From the NCBI RefSeq assembly GCF_020521235.1, contig NZ_BLAY01000054.1, positions 1 to 55,216 of the forward strand: DNA of 55,216 bases, given 5' to 3'. The notes beneath the pieces were generated by a model that was not told where the DNA came from, ran no database searches, and saw only the letters and a list, made by a program, of their open reading frames with translations. Below, in pieces: positions 16,930 through 25,511 of this stretch; within the stretch, counting starts at the first letter, position 1; the number at the start of each line of letters is the position of its first letter. Both the position numbers and the translations under genes were made by a program. The DNA comes from Microseira wollei NIES-4236. GTDB lineage: Bacteria; Cyanobacteriota; Cyanobacteriia; Cyanobacteriales; Aerosakkonemataceae.

Positions 16930-17334
16930 TCAGTCAGCCGATTTAATTATCAAAGGAGAGTCGATATTTATCTGCCAATTTTCATCAACAAATTGCAGAT
17001 TTTCATTATAAGTTATGGTCAGTTTGCCAAGATTTTGTGTCGCATTAGCATTTGACCAATCTTCAGAAGCTATTCTGTCAGCTTGGAGAACAAATTTAAG
17101 TTGAATCCAACGTTTTTTGCCTGTCCGACCAATCGAACTGCTGACTAACTCGGCAGACAGAGAACAAGGTAAGGAAATCTCTTGATAAAATTCATCTTGT
17201 TCATCCCAGTAACCGCAGACTTTATAATCGCATAATTCCAGATGTTCTGTTACAAGAGAGTTGGCATCTAGATTTTCTAATAGTTCAGTTAAATCTTGCC
17301 AAACTGGGTGATTTTTTAACTCAATTATCGTCAT
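16930..17334 (-). CDS. Hypothetical acidic protein, 134 aa, possible immunity protein
   Basis: Unrecognised. A soluble acidic beta-rich protein with no signal, starting MTIIELKNHPVW. It is the last gene of a minus-strand cluster that begins with a toxin C-terminal remnant (17842-18128) followed by another immunity-like gene. Genes in this position behind polymorphic toxin tips usually encode immunity proteins; here that is inference from order and size alone. Confidence 0.55.
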   Translation of the reverse strand: MTIIELKNHPVWQDLTELLENLDANSLVTEHLELCDYKVCGYWDEQDEFYQEISLPCSLSAELVSSSIGRTGKKRWIQLKFVLQADRIASEDWSNANATQNLGKLTITYNENLQFVDENWQINIDSPLIIKSAD

Positions 17335-17359
17335 AATTCGTTGACGAATGGCATAATTT

Positions 17360-17802
17360 TCAGCCAGAAAGGTTAGCCATCTCTAAAGAGCGATCGATTG
17401 CGTTAAGCATGGGTTCTGGAGATAAAGCTTCTACATCCATAAGTTCTTTGACTTTCTCAAATATTAAAACTTCTTTTTTATCTGCTTATCGTAAAAATAG
17501 GGATCGGAAAACTGTTGAAATGCGTTTAATAAGCCATTATTAGAAACTTTAAACCTCCAATACTGAGACATTCTGTTGTCAACCATCTCAAATAAAGGGC
17601 CTGGAGTTTGTATTGGATAGTACCTAGAGTTATCGTCGCAAATATAATACCAAACATTTCGCTGCCATTGTTTGAGAGCATCAACAGTATATTCTTTGCC
17701 AACTGTTAGCGGAAACTCGGTTTCTTGTTTATACCCTCGTGCCGGAGCGATGTAACTTGAGGGAAGAGATTCACCAGTATTAGCTAGACAACGAATCCTC
17801 AT
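17360..17802 (-). pseudogene. Immunity-like hypothetical protein, frameshifted near the C-terminus
   Basis: The frame from 17802 (MRIRCLANTGESLPSSYI) is intact to DPYFYDKQ, then hits an A-rich run near 17470. It ends early at 17464 as KKKF. In the next frame the sequence continues KKEVLIFEKVKELMDVEAL and ends MANLSG with TGA at 17360, which fits the continuation that family members show, as I recall. One indel in the A-run explains it. It lies just downstream of a toxin-tip remnant. Confidence 0.65.
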
Positions 17803-17841
17803 AATTGAGTTACCTCATTGGTTTTTAGGTGCTGTTTTAGC

Positions 17842-18128
17842 CTACTGTCGTTTGAATTTAAATTCAACATCTTGGAGCGTTGTAATGTTGCCCAACCAAT
17901 GCACTTGTACCGATGCTCCATCAATGACAAAGGCTTGGTCACTTGTCATTTTATACCAATCTTCAGGATTTCCCCCCTAGTTTGCTACCAATCTAGGAGC
18001 ATCTCCGAGTGGATCGTCTATTCCACCCTGAATTGTTCTACCATTGCCAGCTTTAGCGTCTTGCAAGAGGAGTTGCTCTTTTAAGTTGCTAGGAGTCTCA
18101 TCGGGAATTGCACCTATAGTCACGATGG
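17842..18128 (-). pseudogene. Orphan polymorphic-toxin C-terminal domain with in-frame stop
   Basis: Minus-strand frame 18128 to 17842 reads LLLQDAKAGNGRTIQGG, DAPRLVAN, stop (TAG 17977-17979), GGNPEDWYKMTSDQ, VQVHW and EFKFKRQ. The DAKAGNGR...DAPRL..N.GGN..DW pattern is that of a small C-terminal domain found at the tips of large secreted or contact-dependent toxins. No upstream delivery part (RHS, filament or secretion domain) is present, and the frame starts right after a stop. TAG probably replaced a Tyr or Phe codon. Confidence 0.7.
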
Positions 18129-18174
18129 GTTAATGATAAGGGTTTGGCGATCGCCCGTCTCAAAAAATATAGCG

Positions 18175-18234
18175 ATGGTAAGAAAAAGGAAACGTCAACG
18201 GCAACCAGAGAATAAGTTGCCGTTTCAGAGACTA
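18175..18234 (+). pseudogene. Duplicate 5' end of an XRE regulator gene
   Basis: ATG at 18175 starts MVRKRKRQRQPENKLPFQRL, nearly identical at DNA level to the first 60 bases of the XRE gene at 20480. After the 20th codon homology stops and the frame runs into the 3' end of the convergent XRE gene. It is a broken copy left by recombination, or the donor of the other gene's start. Confidence 0.7.
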
Positions 18235-18458
18235 GGGAAATTTACCCCAAATTCAACACCTAACACCGCTTCAATCTTCCGCAGTGTTTCTTCTGGGACA
18301 CTTTCATTCTTCTCTTGCTCGATTCTGTACCAGTTAGCTGTAGACATGCCAACTAAGCCGCAAATTTGCGTGAGCGATCGCTTGTCTGCTTCTCTAGCTT
18401 CCTTAATCTTGTTCCCCAGCCCAGGGACTTCCACCGCTTGAACTCTTTCTACTTTCAT
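18225..18458 (-). CDS. XRE-family helix-turn-helix regulator, 77 aa
   Basis: Small DNA-binding protein of the Cro/CI type. LTQICGLVGMSTANWYRIEQEKNE is the HTH (about 29-52), with the TANWYRIEQ recognition helix. The rest is a short dimerisation tail (EETLRKIEAVLGVEFG). Start ATG at 18458, with GGAAA upstream. It is a solo antitoxin-like regulator with no toxin partner beside it; its promoter region (18460-18540) is AT-rich. Confidence 0.85.
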   Translation of the reverse strand: MKVERVQAVEVPGLGNKIKEAREADKRSLTQICGLVGMSTANWYRIEQEKNESVPEETLRKIEAVLGVEFGVNFPSL

Positions 18459-18616
18459 GATTTTTTTCCTTTCTTAAAATATGCATATAATATAGCATAC
18501 AACAGTTGACAAGTGCAAAGCATTCAGTAGATAATCAGTCATAAGAGAGGGGCGATCGCTCCGGCCAAGAAGTGAATCGCCCACTCTCACCCCCATTATT
18601 AAAGGGCTTACCAATT

Positions 18617-19054
18617 ATGCCTCAAAAACTCGAAGATAGTTGCACTTCCCATAACGGTCAAATCGAAATTAAGCTAGATTATCCCTTCACTTAGCCTTGG
18701 TTCTTTATCGGAGCGAGGGTGCAAGCGACTGCCGACACCAACTCGTTGCCAGGTCAAATCGTTGGGGTCAAACTCGCGGAACAGGGATGGTCTTATCTGA
18801 TCCGCTGTCAGTGTTTAGAGTGCTGGTGCGCTGAGGAAAATCTCATCCCGGTTTTTGAAGGACAGGGAGGGATTAAATATAAACACCGATGGTTTATTAC
18901 GGCTCAATCTTGGGGAGATGCGTTCGTCTACAAGATTTATGACCCCCAAACCGAACTGGAATCTACGGGATTGAGCCTTCATGGTAGTTATGCGGATGCG
19001 ATCGCTGGGGCGAGGAAGTTCTTAGATCGAGAGTTTCTTTTTGTTGCTGCATAG
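18617..19054 (+). pseudogene. Conserved hypothetical protein with one in-frame TAG
   Basis: ATG at 18617 opens MPQKLEDSCTSHNGQIEIKL. TAG at 18692-18694 (after DYPFT) interrupts, and the same frame continues PWFFIGARVQA, then CQCLECWCAEENLIPVFEG, to a stop at 19054. The whole would be 145 codons. A short C-rich strand (CQCLECWC) is its most notable feature. The family is not recognised. Translation might also restart at GTG 18719, giving a 111-aa product. Confidence 0.6.
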
Positions 19055-19102
19055 CTAGCTTTGAAATCAGTGGAGCGATCGCGGTGGGAAAATGTGCGCG
19101 AT

Positions 19103-19125
19103 ATGCCTCCGGCACGCTACGCGAA
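19103..19125 (-). mobile_element. 23-bp small dispersed repeat inserted in a HIP1 palindrome
   Basis: Inverted relative to the copy at 5055. It splits GCGAT (19098-19102) from CGC (19126-19128). Joining the flanks (19089-19102 to 19126-19137) gives a perfect 26-bp palindrome centred on GCGATCGC, so the element hit the exact centre of a longer inverted repeat. Confidence 0.85.
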
Positions 19126-19216
19126 CGCGCACATTTTGATAAATAGCGAAGTGGCTGGATCGATAATGCTAAAATAGGCTATTCAAAAACTCAACTGTGA
19201 AGCGGACGGAAAAGTC

Positions 19217-19447
19217 ATGACGCTACAAGAAGTTGTAAATCTCGTGAAGCAGCTTTCTCTGGTGGATAAAGTGCGCTTGATTAAGCAAGTAGTTCCTGAA
19301 ATAGAAAAGGAATTAATTGCTAAGAGTTCTACTCCTCGTCGATCGTTATGGGGCTTATGTGCTGATTTAGGAAAAGCTCCATCTGCTGATGAAATTGATC
19401 GGGTTCGTCGGGAAGAATGGGCTAGTTTTCCAAGAGAGGATTTCTAA
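19217..19447 (+). CDS. VapB-type antitoxin
   Basis: Seventy-six residues, helical N-terminus (LQEVVNLVKQLSLVDKVRL) and a C-terminal toxin-binding tail (SADEIDRVRREEWASFPRED) of the kind seen in cyanobacterial PIN antitoxins. Its stop overlaps the toxin start by one base (TAATG). It neutralises the downstream PIN nuclease and, with it, would repress its own promoter. Confidence 0.85.
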   Translation: MTLQEVVNLVKQLSLVDKVRLIKQVVPEIEKELIAKSSTPRRSLWGLCADLGKAPSADEIDRVRREEWASFPREDF

Positions 19448-19848
19448 TGCTCGGTGCTGTTGCTGATACTCATGTAGTTATCTGGTATATTTTTGCCGAT
19501 CCGCGACTTTCTGCTACTGCCAGAACTACAATTGAACAGATAGCTGCTGATGGAAATCAGGTAGCTTTTTCATCGATTACGCTAGCTGAAATTGTCTACC
19601 TAACTGAGAGAGGACGTATTGATGTAACTACCCTCGATCGCTTGTTGGAAGCGCTTGAAGGGGATAATGCTCTACTGGTTGAAATTCCGTTTGACCGCAA
19701 TATAGCTCAAGCTTTGAGGCAAGTTGACCGAGTGCAGATTCCAGACTTGCCCGATCGGATTATTGCTGCTACAGCAATGTATTTAAATGTGCCTATTATT
19801 AGTCGCGATCGCAGAATTCAGCTATCGGATATAGAAACAATTTGGTGA
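19447..19848 (+). CDS. PIN-domain toxin (VapC-like)
   Basis: Ribonuclease toxin of 133 aa. The acidic metal site is visible: Asp7 (VADTHVV), Glu48 (LAEIVYL), Asp103 (LPDRIIAA) and Asp121 (SRDRRI). The frame overlaps the antitoxin by one base, a standard TA arrangement, so free toxin appears only when the labile antitoxin is lost. No lesion is seen and all acidic residues are kept, so it is probably active. Confidence 0.93.
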   Translation: MLGAVADTHVVIWYIFADPRLSATARTTIEQIAADGNQVAFSSITLAEIVYLTERGRIDVTTLDRLLEALEGDNALLVEIPFDRNIAQALRQVDRVQIPDLPDRIIAATAMYLNVPIISRDRRIQLSDIETIW

Positions 19849-19913
19849 GAGCGATCGCCATCAATTTTAGGACAATGTTAGAGTTGCGATCGCTCTGGCA
19901 AACTAGGAGCAAA

Positions 19914-20324
19914 TTAAGAGTCAACAGCAAAATATTTAACCAAGATGCTCATCACTTCACTCGGATTTTGAGTGGGGACAATAGGACTCCAGTCGGAAAC
20001 CTGGGCAAAATTTGCGTGATGTAAAGAATGAATGGTACGGTTGACAACTTTTCGGGAGCTAATAATGAGAATTTTGAGCATTTCTCTGTTAACTGGTGCA
20101 GACAAGTTTGGCTTTTTAGCAGAGACTTGAGCAATATTGGGAGTGGGATTTTCCCAGCTGACCTCAAAAGCAAGTATTAACTGGGCATCTGGCAGCATTT
20201 GTCGAATGATTTTCAAGGAAGATTCTGCATCGTTGCGACTGCGAAATTGTGCGACTGGCAAACGTTGAAGGTTGGGCAAAAGTCGGTAAATTACCCAGGT
20301 ATTGGATGTTTCTTGAGCGTTCAT
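19914..20324 (-). CDS. Conserved hypothetical protein, 136 aa
   Basis: N-terminal part (TWVIYRLLPNLQRLPVAQF, RSRNDAESSLKIIRQML) resembles short cyanobacterial proteins with a two-layer alpha/beta fold. The C-terminal half is unrecognised. No membrane segment. It starts at ATG 20324 and is transcribed against the PIN toxin gene, 65 bp away. Confidence 0.6.
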   Translation of the reverse strand: MNAQETSNTWVIYRLLPNLQRLPVAQFRSRNDAESSLKIIRQMLPDAQLILAFEVSWENPTPNIAQVSAKKPNLSAPVNREMLKILIISSRKVVNRTIHSLHHANFAQVSDWSPIVPTQNPSEVMSILVKYFAVDS

Positions 20325-20479
20325 GACTGTATCCTAAATTGAGTATGCTTGCCCATAGCAAAGCGACAGGTCTACACCTTTTGTTTTTGGTGCAGTCTGT
20401 CCAATCTATGGCTGTGCCTACCATAAGCGCAATATTTAATCGCTTAATTTAGGCGATTAAACTAGGTTCCTATAATGGT

Positions 20480-20734
20480 ATGGTAAGGAAAAGGAAACGT
20501 CAACGGCAACCAGAGAATGAGTTGCCGTTTCAGAGACTGCGGGAGGAGGCTAATTTGAGCCAAGAAGAGTTGGCGGTGCGGATCGGGGTATCTGCCTCGA
20601 CTATCCGGCGATGGGAAAAAGGTGATGAACCAACGATGAGTGTGTGGCAAATGAGAGAGTTTTGCCGCGCTGTGGGGGTATCTTTTGATGAGTTACCTCC
20701 GTACCTCAGTCAGTGGGGAGATGAGGAGGGATAG
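20480..20734 (+). CDS. XRE-family transcriptional regulator, 84 aa
   Basis: Clear helix-turn-helix: LREEANLSQEELAVRIGVSA, then STIRRWEKGDE, in order helix 1 to 4. The basic N-terminal arm MVRKRKRQRQPEN probably contacts the minor groove. Its first 60 bases are duplicated at 18175. Probably a stand-alone regulator; no toxin partner is adjacent. Confidence 0.9.
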   Translation: MVRKRKRQRQPENELPFQRLREEANLSQEELAVRIGVSASTIRRWEKGDEPTMSVWQMREFCRAVGVSFDELPPYLSQWGDEEG

Positions 20735-20790
20735 CAAGGAATAAGTGGGGCGATCGCATTATAGTTTCTCATTTCTCATGGGGAAGCGAT

Positions 20791-20813
20791 ATGCCTCCGG
20801 CACGCTTCGCGAA
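20791..20813 (-). mobile_element. 23-bp small dispersed repeat in a HIP1 site, intergenic
   Basis: GCGAT (20786-20790) and CGC (20814-20816) flank the insert; joined they give GCGATCGC. The sequence matches the copies at 5055, 19103 and 24763 except for one or two bases. It lies between two convergent genes. Confidence 0.85.
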
Positions 20814-20866
20814 CGCATCTACTCAAACACCCTGCCATCTATTTCGCCTTCAAATGGTGCAAGATG

Positions 20867-22933
20867 TCAATTTCCTGTTTGCCACCCATCCAAAGCTGCT
20901 AGCAGGATATTAATTAACGGATGATCTACTAACTCTTTTATTGCTTCAACTCCACCTGATTTAATCGCGCCCAATACCCGTTCTTTCAAAGTTGGATTGC
21001 CTTCAATCTGCTTAATCGCTTCTGCGACGAATACCATTTTTTCAGATTGGGTGTTGGTGGGATAAGTTTGCTCCAATTGTTGTAGTAGCTGCTGAATATC
21101 TGCTGCGGCTTCTGCTAGATTTTGTTCAGCGGCGTAGTTATGCTGTGTACCTATTTGAGTGCCGTGGTTTGTCCCGATATTACTGCCTGATACTGTGGCA
21201 TCTCGCAGGTTGTATTGATTGGTTTCTTGCACGGGGTTACTCTCCGATGTTGCTCTAACTTCATTATTAACATTAACTTGATGAGACTGGCTAGCTAATA
21301 ATTTAACAATTTCGTGCATATCTGAATATTTTTTACGCTGATCTTCGTATAATTCTTTATATTTCTCTATCTCTTTAAGTGCAAGTTGGTAATTTTGCAT
21401 AAAATCGCCATGAATCTTTTCCTTGTTGGCATCGGGAGGAACGCTGACTCTGACGACAACCACGCCATCGCCTTTGTTTTCAATACTCTGGATGGCGAGT
21501 TCGGTGTCTTCATTTTCGACTTGCACTTTTTTGAAGGCGGTGACAAAGGCTTTCCAGTCAACGCCATTTCGGAAAATTAAATCGACGGTATTTAAAACCT
21601 CTTCAAACAGCTTGGTAAATTCTCCCGGTTTAAATTCGCCGCTGCTGGGACGGCGTTCGCGGTCATCGGTTCCTGGTTTGGGGTTTTCTAGGAGATAAAC
21701 AAATCGACAATCGACATTATCTAATTTGGTGCTATTTTCAATATTCCATGCTTCCAAACAAGCGCCAGTCATTTGAGCGTTGGTAAAGTCAGTGCCAATT
21801 GCTTGAGTCAGAGTCAGGTTTGCCCATTCTAAATTGGCTCCCTGGAATGTTGCTTCAACGATATCGGCTTCTTTGAGATTGGCATTTGTGAGGTTTGCAC
21901 CTATCAGGTTAGCGCCTCTGAGATTAGCGTGAGTGTATGATTTATCTCTGCCATTGCCGCTGATGAGTAAATTGAAAATAGCTTGGTTTGCTAATATTGA
22001 ATCGCCAAGTCTGGCAAGGTTAAGTTTTCGTGCCTCATAAAAGCGAGTGCGAGTCAGATTTGCGTTTCTAAAATCTGTGTTTTTTAGTATTGCTTGATTG
22101 AAATCGGCATCGGTTAAATAAGCACCGCGAAAACTTGTGCCACCTGTAGCAGCGAAGATAACAGCAATGGTGCGAACAAAGGCGTGTTTCTCATCTCCAG
22201 CTAAGGCACGCCAAGCTATGTAAATACCCACTACTACCATTACCGCTGCCACTGGTGTTGCCACTGCCGCTGCCGCTGCCACTACCCCTACCCATGTCAG
22301 TGTCGCTGCCGCTAACACTACCCCTACCGCTGTCAGTGTCGCTGCCACTAACACTGCCGCTAACTCAGTCACTGCCGCTGCCGTTGCCACTATCGCCGCC
22401 ACTGCCACTGCCGCTGCCACTGCCGCTGCCACTATTATTGGCGTTAGGATTGTGATTGTCGCTGCCGCATCCCTTGGCACTATCGTTGCCAATGCTATTG
22501 ACACTACCGCTGTCATCGGCACTGTCATTGCCCATAACACTACCACTGCCCTCAGACCTTTGCGAATAGTGGCAATAAAGAAAGCTGCAAGCACTATTAA
22601 TATCAACACACCAGGAATAATCGTGTAGTCTTTCATCACGGTAGGAGTGAAGAAAAGTGCTACCAAAAAACCAGCCAAGACTGAAAGTAATCCCGATAGT
22701 ACGGATAGAATTAATGAAATTATTAGCAGAACAATTGCCCAGCGGTGTTGCAGTCCCGCTTTGGCATGGCTGAAGTTTGCACCTTTTAAGATGGCATTGG
22801 TAAAATTTGCACCTCGGATATCTGCGTGGGAGAAGTTCGCACCTGTGAGGTCTTGACCTTTGAAATTGCGTCCTCGGAGATTTCTGCCGGAAAAGTCCTG
22901 GGGCATCGCTGAAGGGGGAAGACTGGATTGCAT
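20867..22933 (-). CDS. Pentapeptide-repeat membrane protein, 688 aa
   Basis: Order of parts: short pentapeptide repeat (about 18-58, units such as GANFS), a hydrophobic block with four or more helices (about 64-260), a longer pentapeptide beta-helix (about 285-420, A(D/N)LxX units), then a coiled-coil (about 515-560) and a helical C-terminal domain (AEAIKQIEGNPTLKERVLGA). Part of the membrane block (about 155-235) is coded by a near-microsatellite of GCNACTGCC-type words on the plus strand, giving Ala/Val/Thr-rich helices. Role unknown; the C-terminal layout suggests oligomerisation or signalling. Confidence 0.8.
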   Translation of the reverse strand: MQSSLPPSAMPQDFSGRNLRGRNFKGQDLTGANFSHADIRGANFTNAILKGANFSHAKAGLQHRWAIVLLIISLILSVLSGLLSVLAGFLVALFFTPTVMKDYTIIPGVLILIVLAAFFIATIRKGLRAVVVLWAMTVPMTAVVSIALATIVPRDAAATITILTPIIVAAAVAAAVAVAAIVATAAAVTELAAVLVAATLTAVGVVLAAATLTWVGVVAAAAAVATPVAAVMVVVGIYIAWRALAGDEKHAFVRTIAVIFAATGGTSFRGAYLTDADFNQAILKNTDFRNANLTRTRFYEARKLNLARLGDSILANQAIFNLLISGNGRDKSYTHANLRGANLIGANLTNANLKEADIVEATFQGANLEWANLTLTQAIGTDFTNAQMTGACLEAWNIENSTKLDNVDCRFVYLLENPKPGTDDRERRPSSGEFKPGEFTKLFEEVLNTVDLIFRNGVDWKAFVTAFKKVQVENEDTELAIQSIENKGDGVVVVRVSVPPDANKEKIHGDFMQNYQLALKEIEKYKELYEDQRKKYSDMHEIVKLLASQSHQVNVNNEVRATSESNPVQETNQYNLRDATVSGSNIGTNHGTQIGTQHNYAAEQNLAEAAADIQQLLQQLEQTYPTNTQSEKMVFVAEAIKQIEGNPTLKERVLGAIKSGGVEAIKELVDHPLINILLAALDGWQTGN

Positions 22934-23183
22934 ATTTATACAGGCAGACTCAGCGATAATCCGGAATGTTGTAGCGATCGCTTGCTTTTTGCAGGTTGGA
23001 CGGGATCAATTCGGGACTTACGCACAGAAACCAGGTTTCTATGAAAAGTCGTCGCTTTGGGAACTAAAGATCTATGCAGAAACCCGGTTTCTAGGCTTCT
23101 CGTGGGTAAGTCCTGTTCATATTCAGCAGGTATAAAATCAAGGGCTGCACTTTGTTTAAGTATGAGAAAAAGTAAGCGATATG

Positions 23184-23361
23184 AGATCTTTCACCTGTGG
23201 CATTACCCCGCCAGGGAATAAATTCCCACAGCGAGTAGCAGAAGTCCACTTAAGTGGACTAAATACTTATGATTAAAGGCTGTCAGTCCATTTTAATGGA
23301 CTTTCGCTACTCGCCTTGGAAATTAATTTCCGGGCGGGCTAATACCACAGGTGCAAGATCT
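23184..23361. mobile_element. MITE-like structured repeat, second copy
   Basis: AGATCTTTCACCTGTGG (23184-23200) and CCACAGGTGCAAGATCT (23345-23361) are inverted with one mismatch. Inside are AGTCCACTtaAGTGGACT and AGTCCATTttAATGGACT, the same palindromes as in the element at 16689 but in reverse order. It is therefore related but inverted. Confidence 0.75.
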
Positions 23362-23480
23362 GAGCGATCGCACAACAATCTGCTGAAGATATCCCAGCAT
23401 AATTAATTATGTAAACTTTGATCGATTTTTCGCTCTTGACCCCTCTTTTGTTCTACTGAAATCCATCTCACATCTACGCC

Positions 23481-23589
23481 GACACCCTGAAGGGTGCGGC
23501 TACACAGACGAAGCCCGCCTGCGCGGGCTAAAGCTTTTAAAGCCTGCGAAGGCAGGCTTTGTTTGTGTAGCAACACCCTTAAGGGTGTC
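23481..23589. repeat. Nested inverted repeat with ACACCCTTAAGGGTG ends
   Basis: Outer GACACCCT...AGGGTGTC, with internal GCCCGCCTGCGCGGGC and GCCTGCGAAGGCAGGC hairpins and a GCTACACA/TGTGTAGC pair. A shorter relative (GCACCCTTAAGGGTGC, then GCTACACAAACGAAG) is at 25615-25650. It stands in front of the antiporter gene. Confidence 0.7.
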
Positions 23590-23697
23590 AGCTACTGGCA
23601 GATTCCTACCTTTAGAGGGTCGCCTGCAACGCAATGTTCTGATTAAAATCGGTGTTTGACACTCACCTGAAAACAGATCGTAGCAACTGAGAAAGCA

Positions 23698-25274
23698 ATG
23701 AGCGAAGTCGCAATTGAAGAAAACCTGAAGCAATTTCTGCTAGTGTTGGCAGTTTCCCTAAGCGTCGCCACACTGCCACAAGTTTTTAGTTGGTTTCGCC
23801 GCATTCCCTATACCTTACTACTGGTAATCGTGGGATTGGGACTAGCATTGGTTGATGTGCGCTTAATCAATCTCTCACCTGGATTAATTTTGTTCATTTT
23901 TTTACCGCCGCTGTTGTTTGAATCGGCTTGGAATTTAAAATGGTCGGATGTCAAACACGATTTAGTGCCAATTTGCCTTTATGCGATTATTGGAGTTGTG
24001 ATTTCAATTGCGGGTGTTGCTTTTGGTTTAAACCAACTCGCTGGTATTTCCCTCACTACTGCTTTGCTGATTGGGGCTAGCCTTTCTGCGACCGATCCGG
24101 TTTCGGTGACGGCGCTGTTTCGAGAGTTGGGAGTTGGAAAGCGCCTCTTAACATTAATGGAAGGCGAAAGCCTTTTTAATGATGGGATGGCAGTGGTTGC
24201 CTTTAATTTTTTGTTGGCGTTTTCTTTGAAAACAACCGACCTGACTCTGCAACCGATTCTGGTTGAGTTTTTTACTGTTGTGGGGATTGGGATTGGCGTC
24301 GGTAGTTTGATTGGTTTTGGGATTTCTTATTTAACCCAACGCTTTGATTTACCCTTAGTAGAACAGTCTTTTACTTTAGTTTCTGCCTATGGGACTTATT
24401 TAATTACCGAAAATTTGGGCGGTTCGGGGGTAATTGGGGTTGTCACGGCGGGGATGATTTTGGGTAATTTTGGTTCGCGGATTGGGATGAATCCCCGCAC
24501 TCGACTTATTGTTACCGAGTTTTGGGAGTTTCTAGCTTTTTTTGTTAATTCGATTGTTTTTTTATTGATTGGCGATCAGATGCACTATGTGGTTTTAGGG
24601 GAAAACTTGCCTGCGATCGCTCTCACCATAGCCGGGATGATTGTAACGCGCGCGATCGCTATTTACCTACTCAGCAGTTTGAGCAATCGCCTCGTCGCGT
24701 CGTCCATTCCTATCCCCGAACAAACCGTGCTTTGGTGGGGAGGATTGCGCGGATCGGTGGCGTTCGCGAAGCGGAAGGGAGGCATATCGCTCTGGCATTA
24801 AGCGTCCCCGCCATTCTACCAGAGCGGGAAAAGATCGTTGCTACTGTCTTTGGTGCAGTGTTGTTTACCCTGCTGGTGCAAGGATTCACGATCGAACCTT
24901 TGTTAAAAAAGCTACAGCTATTGGGCGACCAACCATTGCGTCAGCGATATTTAGAAATAACTGCTCGTCAGGCTGCCTTAAATCGGGTGCTGCAATACCT
25001 CGCTCAAAGAGAAAAGCCTGCGGGTATTGAGCCAGAGTTCTATAACTACCAGGAGTCGCTAATTAAAGGAGAATTGGCACGCCTAGAAGCAGAAATTAAA
25101 CAGTTACTCCTTGAATATCCGAATTTGCGAAACTTTACGGCTGAGCAACTAAAAGCGGAATTGCTGGCAATTGAAGCCGATACCTATGCTGAGTTTCTCC
25201 GTACTGGTCGGTTAAATAAAGAACTTGCTCCTTTTCTATCAGAGGAGTTGGTAGAAAGCGAGAAACCCAGTTGA
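23698..25274 (+). pseudogene. CPA1-family Na+/H+ antiporter, frameshifted by a 23-bp repeat
   Basis: Twelve-helix cation/proton exchanger. LFIFLPPLLFESAW, GASLSATDPVSVTALFRE (ion-binding ND/DP motif) and LMEGESLFNDGMAVV are all present. At WWGGLRGSVA the frame is thrown by the repeat at 24763-24785 and ends at 24801 with a spurious tail. Removing 23 bp gives GGLRGSVAIALALSV and the remaining ~160 codons to SEKPS at 25274, including the cytoplasmic C-terminal domain. No other lesion was seen, so disruption looks recent. Confidence 0.92.
24763..24785 (+). mobile_element. 23-bp small dispersed repeat disrupting the antiporter
   Basis: Inserted between GCG (24760-24762) and ATCGC (24786-24790); the reconstructed site is GCGATCGC, coding the A-I-A of the antiporter. 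This copy differs from the others in the middle (GCGGAAGGGAGG against GCGTGCCGGAGG). Confidence 0.85.
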
Positions 25275-25343
25275 AAAATCAGGATTTATAAGATGTCCGT
25301 TCAATTGCCGATAATTAAAAAAATTCCACCGCGTCGTTGCGTA

Positions 25344-25401
25344 GGGACACGGCATCATAGATATCTCGGACAAACAGATAACGTTAATAATGCCGTGTCC
25401 C
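25344..25401. repeat. 12-bp inverted repeat GGGACACGGCAT
   Basis: Arms at 25344-25355 and 25390-25401. It is a variant of the palindrome at 5406-5470, here just after the antiporter gene, where it may terminate transcription. Confidence 0.75.
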
Positions 25402-25453
25402 GGCTGATGATTATGGGTAATCTTAAGGACATGATATTACGCAAGAAGATCCC

Positions 25454-25511
25454 AGAAACCGGGTTTTTTCGCAGACGATTTTTCCTAGAAACCCGGTTTC
25501 TTTGCCTAAGT
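25454..25511. repeat. Two AGAAACC(C)GGTTTCT palindromes
   Basis: AGAAACCGGGTTT at 25454 and the perfect 15-base AGAAACCCGGTTTCT at 25497-25511 lie 43 bp apart. They belong to a family seen at least eight times in the window, always intergenic. Confidence 0.8.

Noticed and set aside
22255-22455. Plus-strand ORF rich in Leu-Pro dipeptides
   Set aside because: It is the antisense shadow of the microsatellite part of the pentapeptide-repeat gene.
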